From the NCBI RefSeq assembly GCF_014656075.1, contig NZ_BNBS01000075.1, positions 1 through 40,874 of the forward strand: a stretch of DNA of 40,874 bases. Direction: 5' to 3'. How positions within the stretch are numbered: position 1 is the first letter of the stretch; each line of letters starts with the position of its first letter. The notes under the pieces were generated by a model, which was not told the DNA's origin, ran no database searches, and was given only the letters and a program-made list of their open reading frames with translations. Below are positions 22,609 through 40,874 of the stretch, piece by piece. This stretch comes from Streptomyces hydrogenans (lineage in GTDB: Bacteria; Actinomycetota; Actinomycetes; Streptomycetales; Streptomycetaceae). A program made the position numbers and the translations under genes.

Positions 22609-24204
22609 ATGAGCCCGGAAGCAGAAGAGCGCGACCTCGCCGAGGCGTACCTCGGCGGCCTGCTCGCCTCGCTCGGACTGAGCGTCGAATACGTCAGGGC
22701 GGAGAAGGACACGCTCTACCGCCTGGACGAGGAGGGCCGCGAGCGCGCCGTCCTCGACCTCGTCGGCGGCTACGGCTCGACGATCCTCGGGCACAACGCC
22801 CCCGAGCTCGTCGGCTACGCGAAGGAGCTCCTCGACCGGGGCGTGCCGGTGCACGCGCAGTTCTCCCGGCACCCCTACGCCAACGACCTCGCCCTGCGGA
22901 TCGACGCCATCGTCAAGCGCGAGCTGGGCCCCGCCGAGGAGTACGCCGCGATCTTCGCGAACAGCGGCGCCGAGGCCGTCGAGATCGCCATGAAGCACGC
23001 CGAGCTCGACCGGATCATGCGGCTGGCCGAGCTGGAGGCGGAGATCGACGCCGCCGCCGAGCGGGCCCTCGCGGCCGCTGCCGGCGGCGCGCCGCTGCTC
23101 GCCGACGACACCCTCCGCCGCCTCGCCGCCGAGGCGGGGCTGCCCGAGGGCGCCGGGACCGACGAGGTGGCCGACGGGATCCGGCGGATCAACGCCGCCC
23201 GTACGGCCGCCGCCGCCCCCGTCTTCCTCGCCCCCGAGGGCTCCTTCCACGGCAAGCTGGTCGGCAGCGTCCAGCTCACCCACAACGCCGGCTTCCGCAC
23301 CCCCTTCGGCGCGCTCGCCGCGCAGTGCCGCTTCGTGCCGGTGCACGAGCCGGACGCGGTGGCCAAGGCCGTCGAGGCGGAGCGCCGTACGCTCTTCGCC
23401 CTCGCCTCCGACGCCGACGGCGTCCGGGTCGTCGAGCACGAGCTGCCGGTCATCGCAGCCTTCGTCCTCGAACCGGTCCAGGGCGAGGCGGGCATCAGGC
23501 CGTTCGACCGCGAGACCGTCCGGCGGATCCAGGACGCCTGCGCCGCGGCGGACTGCCCGGTCATCGTCGACGAGGTGCAGAGCGGCATGGGCCGCACCGG
23601 CACCTTCTTCGCCGCCGCCCCGCTGGGCCTGCGCGGCGACTACATCACGCTGGCCAAGAGCCTCGGCGGCGGCCTGGTCAAGGCGGCCCTCACCCTGGTC
23701 CGCACCTCCCGCTACCGCAAGGAGTTCGAGCTGGTGCACAGCTCGACCTTCGCCAAGGACGCCTTCTCCACCCTGATCGCCGGCCGCACCGTGGACCTCC
23801 TGGAGGCGGACGGCGGCGCGGTCTACCGCAAGGCCGCCGAGCGCGGCGCCCACCTCACGGCCATGCTGCGCGGGCTCCAGGAGGAGTTCCCCGACGTCGT
23901 CCGGGAGGTCCGCGGCCGGGGCCTGATGATCGGCCTGGTCTTCCACGACCAGTCCGCGTCCGCCTCCGCCCCGATCGCCGAGCAGTCCCGCGCGGGCCTC
24001 CTCGGGTACGCGCTCTCCGGCTACCTGCTGCGCGTCCACGACCTGCGGATCCTCCCGACGGCCAGCGCCACCGACACGCTGCGCCTCGAACCCTCCGTCC
24101 ACCTCACCGACGCCGAGACCGACCGCCTGGAGGCCGGGCTGCGCGCCCTGCTCACGCTCCTGCGGAACCAGGACGGGGACGCGCTCCTCCCGCCGGCGGC
24201 CTGA
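22609..24204 (+). CDS. Class III PLP-dependent aminotransferase
   Basis: 531 residues from ATG 22609; a GTG at 22591 in frame is possible, and neither start has a strong ribosome binding site. Class III (omega) transaminase features are clear: SGAEAVEIAMKHA, FLAPEGSFHGK, LEPVQGEAG, VIVDEVQSGMGRTG with the pyridine-contacting Asp321, and the PLP lysine Lys350 in TLAKSLGGG. It is longer than the usual 430-460 residues because of a helical Ala/Glu-rich insert of about 80 residues (roughly 130-205) between the SGAEA helix and the FHGK strand. In clusters with a TR-ended PKS, such enzymes aminate the released aldehyde to the primary amine that cyclises. It is divergent from the late PKS genes and followed by the early PKS gene, so it is probably expressed with chain assembly. 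Confidence 0.93.
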   Translation: MSPEAEERDLAEAYLGGLLASLGLSVEYVRAEKDTLYRLDEEGRERAVLDLVGGYGSTILGHNAPELVGYAKELLDRGVPVHAQFSRHPYANDLALRIDAIVKRELGPAEEYAAIFANSGAEAVEIAMKHAELDRIMRLAELEAEIDAAAERALAAAAGGAPLLADDTLRRLAAEAGLPEGAGTDEVADGIRRINAARTAAAAPVFLAPEGSFHGKLVGSVQLTHNAGFRTPFGALAAQCRFVPVHEPDAVAKAVEAERRTLFALASDADGVRVVEHELPVIAAFVLEPVQGEAGIRPFDRETVRRIQDACAAADCPVIVDEVQSGMGRTGTFFAAAPLGLRGDYITLAKSLGGGLVKAALTLVRTSRYRKEFELVHSSTFAKDAFSTLIAGRTVDLLEADGGAVYRKAAERGAHLTAMLRGLQEEFPDVVREVRGRGLMIGLVFHDQSASASAPIAEQSRAGLLGYALSGYLLRVHDLRILPTASATDTLRLEPSVHLTDAETDRLEAGLRALLTLLRNQDGDALLPPAA

Positions 24205-24237
24205 CCGCCCACGGCGGATCCATGGAGCAGTGGGGAA

Positions 24238-24265
24238 TTCCGGGCGCGGGGGAACGCGCCCGGAA
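24238..24265 (+). terminator. Perfect 11-bp hairpin between aminotransferase and PKS
   Basis: TTCCGGGCGCG (24238-24248) and CGCGCCCGGAA (24255-24265) pair perfectly around a 6-base loop. The hairpin lies 33 bases after the aminotransferase stop and 46 bases before the PKS start. It probably ends or attenuates the aminotransferase transcript, leaving the PKS on its own or read-through transcription. No T-run follows. Confidence 0.7.
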
Positions 24266-24311
24266 ACGCATCGCGGTTGTCTGAACTCTCATCAAGGAAA
24301 GAGCTCTCACA

Positions 24312-40874
<16,563 letters not shown>

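Overview
The window is very GC-rich, with G or C at almost every third codon position, and reads as a chromosomal segment of a Streptomyces or close relative. The strongest taxonomic marker is the gene at 2168-3454, which I recognise as the SAV2148-type HEPN protein conserved across streptomycetes. From about 4.4 kb to the right edge it holds most of a modular type I polyketide synthase (PKS) cluster whose gene set fits a polyketide alkaloid: amine-containing, probably piperidine or indolizidine-like.

Layout. 1-2059: the end of a gene and a complete gene that together look like a copper amine oxidase split in two. 2168-4265: two housekeeping-type genes (SAV2148-like protein, DnaQ-like exonuclease). 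4448-5287: a SARP-type activator, the likely left edge of the cluster. 5312-5851 (minus): an unrecognised protein. 6055-11329 (plus): a run of tailoring genes, namely SnoaL-like protein, imine-reductase-type dehydrogenase, Tat-exported flavin amine oxidase, cytochrome P450 and membrane protein. 11405-11764 (minus): a second SnoaL-like protein. 11908-22323 (minus): two single-module PKS genes; the last ends in a thioester reductase (TR) domain instead of a thioesterase. 22609-24204 (plus): a class III aminotransferase. 24312 to the right edge (plus): a giant PKS gene, open for 5521 codons and unfinished, with a KSQ loading module and three KS-AT-DH-KR modules.

How the genes probably work together. 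The plus-strand PKS starts from a decarboxylated malonyl unit and builds a polyene with its KS-AT-DH-KR modules. Further modules presumably lie beyond the right edge. The chain then passes to the two minus-strand modules (KS-AT-KR-ACP, then KS-AT-KR-ACP-TR). TR releases an aldehyde, the aminotransferase makes it an amine, spontaneous or assisted cyclisation gives an imine, and the IRED-like enzyme may reduce it. The flavin oxidase, P450 and SnoaL-like proteins are candidates for later oxidation and ring chemistry. TR release followed by transamination is an established route in actinobacterial polyketide alkaloids such as coelimycin and cyclizidine. The exact product cannot be read from this window.

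Most unusual points: the loading module is KSQ-ACP with its acyltransferase missing between two retained linkers; the next module lacks the KS-AT linker; one extender AT has a RASH specificity motif and an altered GQG motif; the P450 lacks the usual acid-alcohol pair in the I helix; and the aminotransferase promoter carries an 11-bp-period direct repeat exactly 8 bp upstream of a -10 hexamer, the geometry expected of a SARP-activated promoter.
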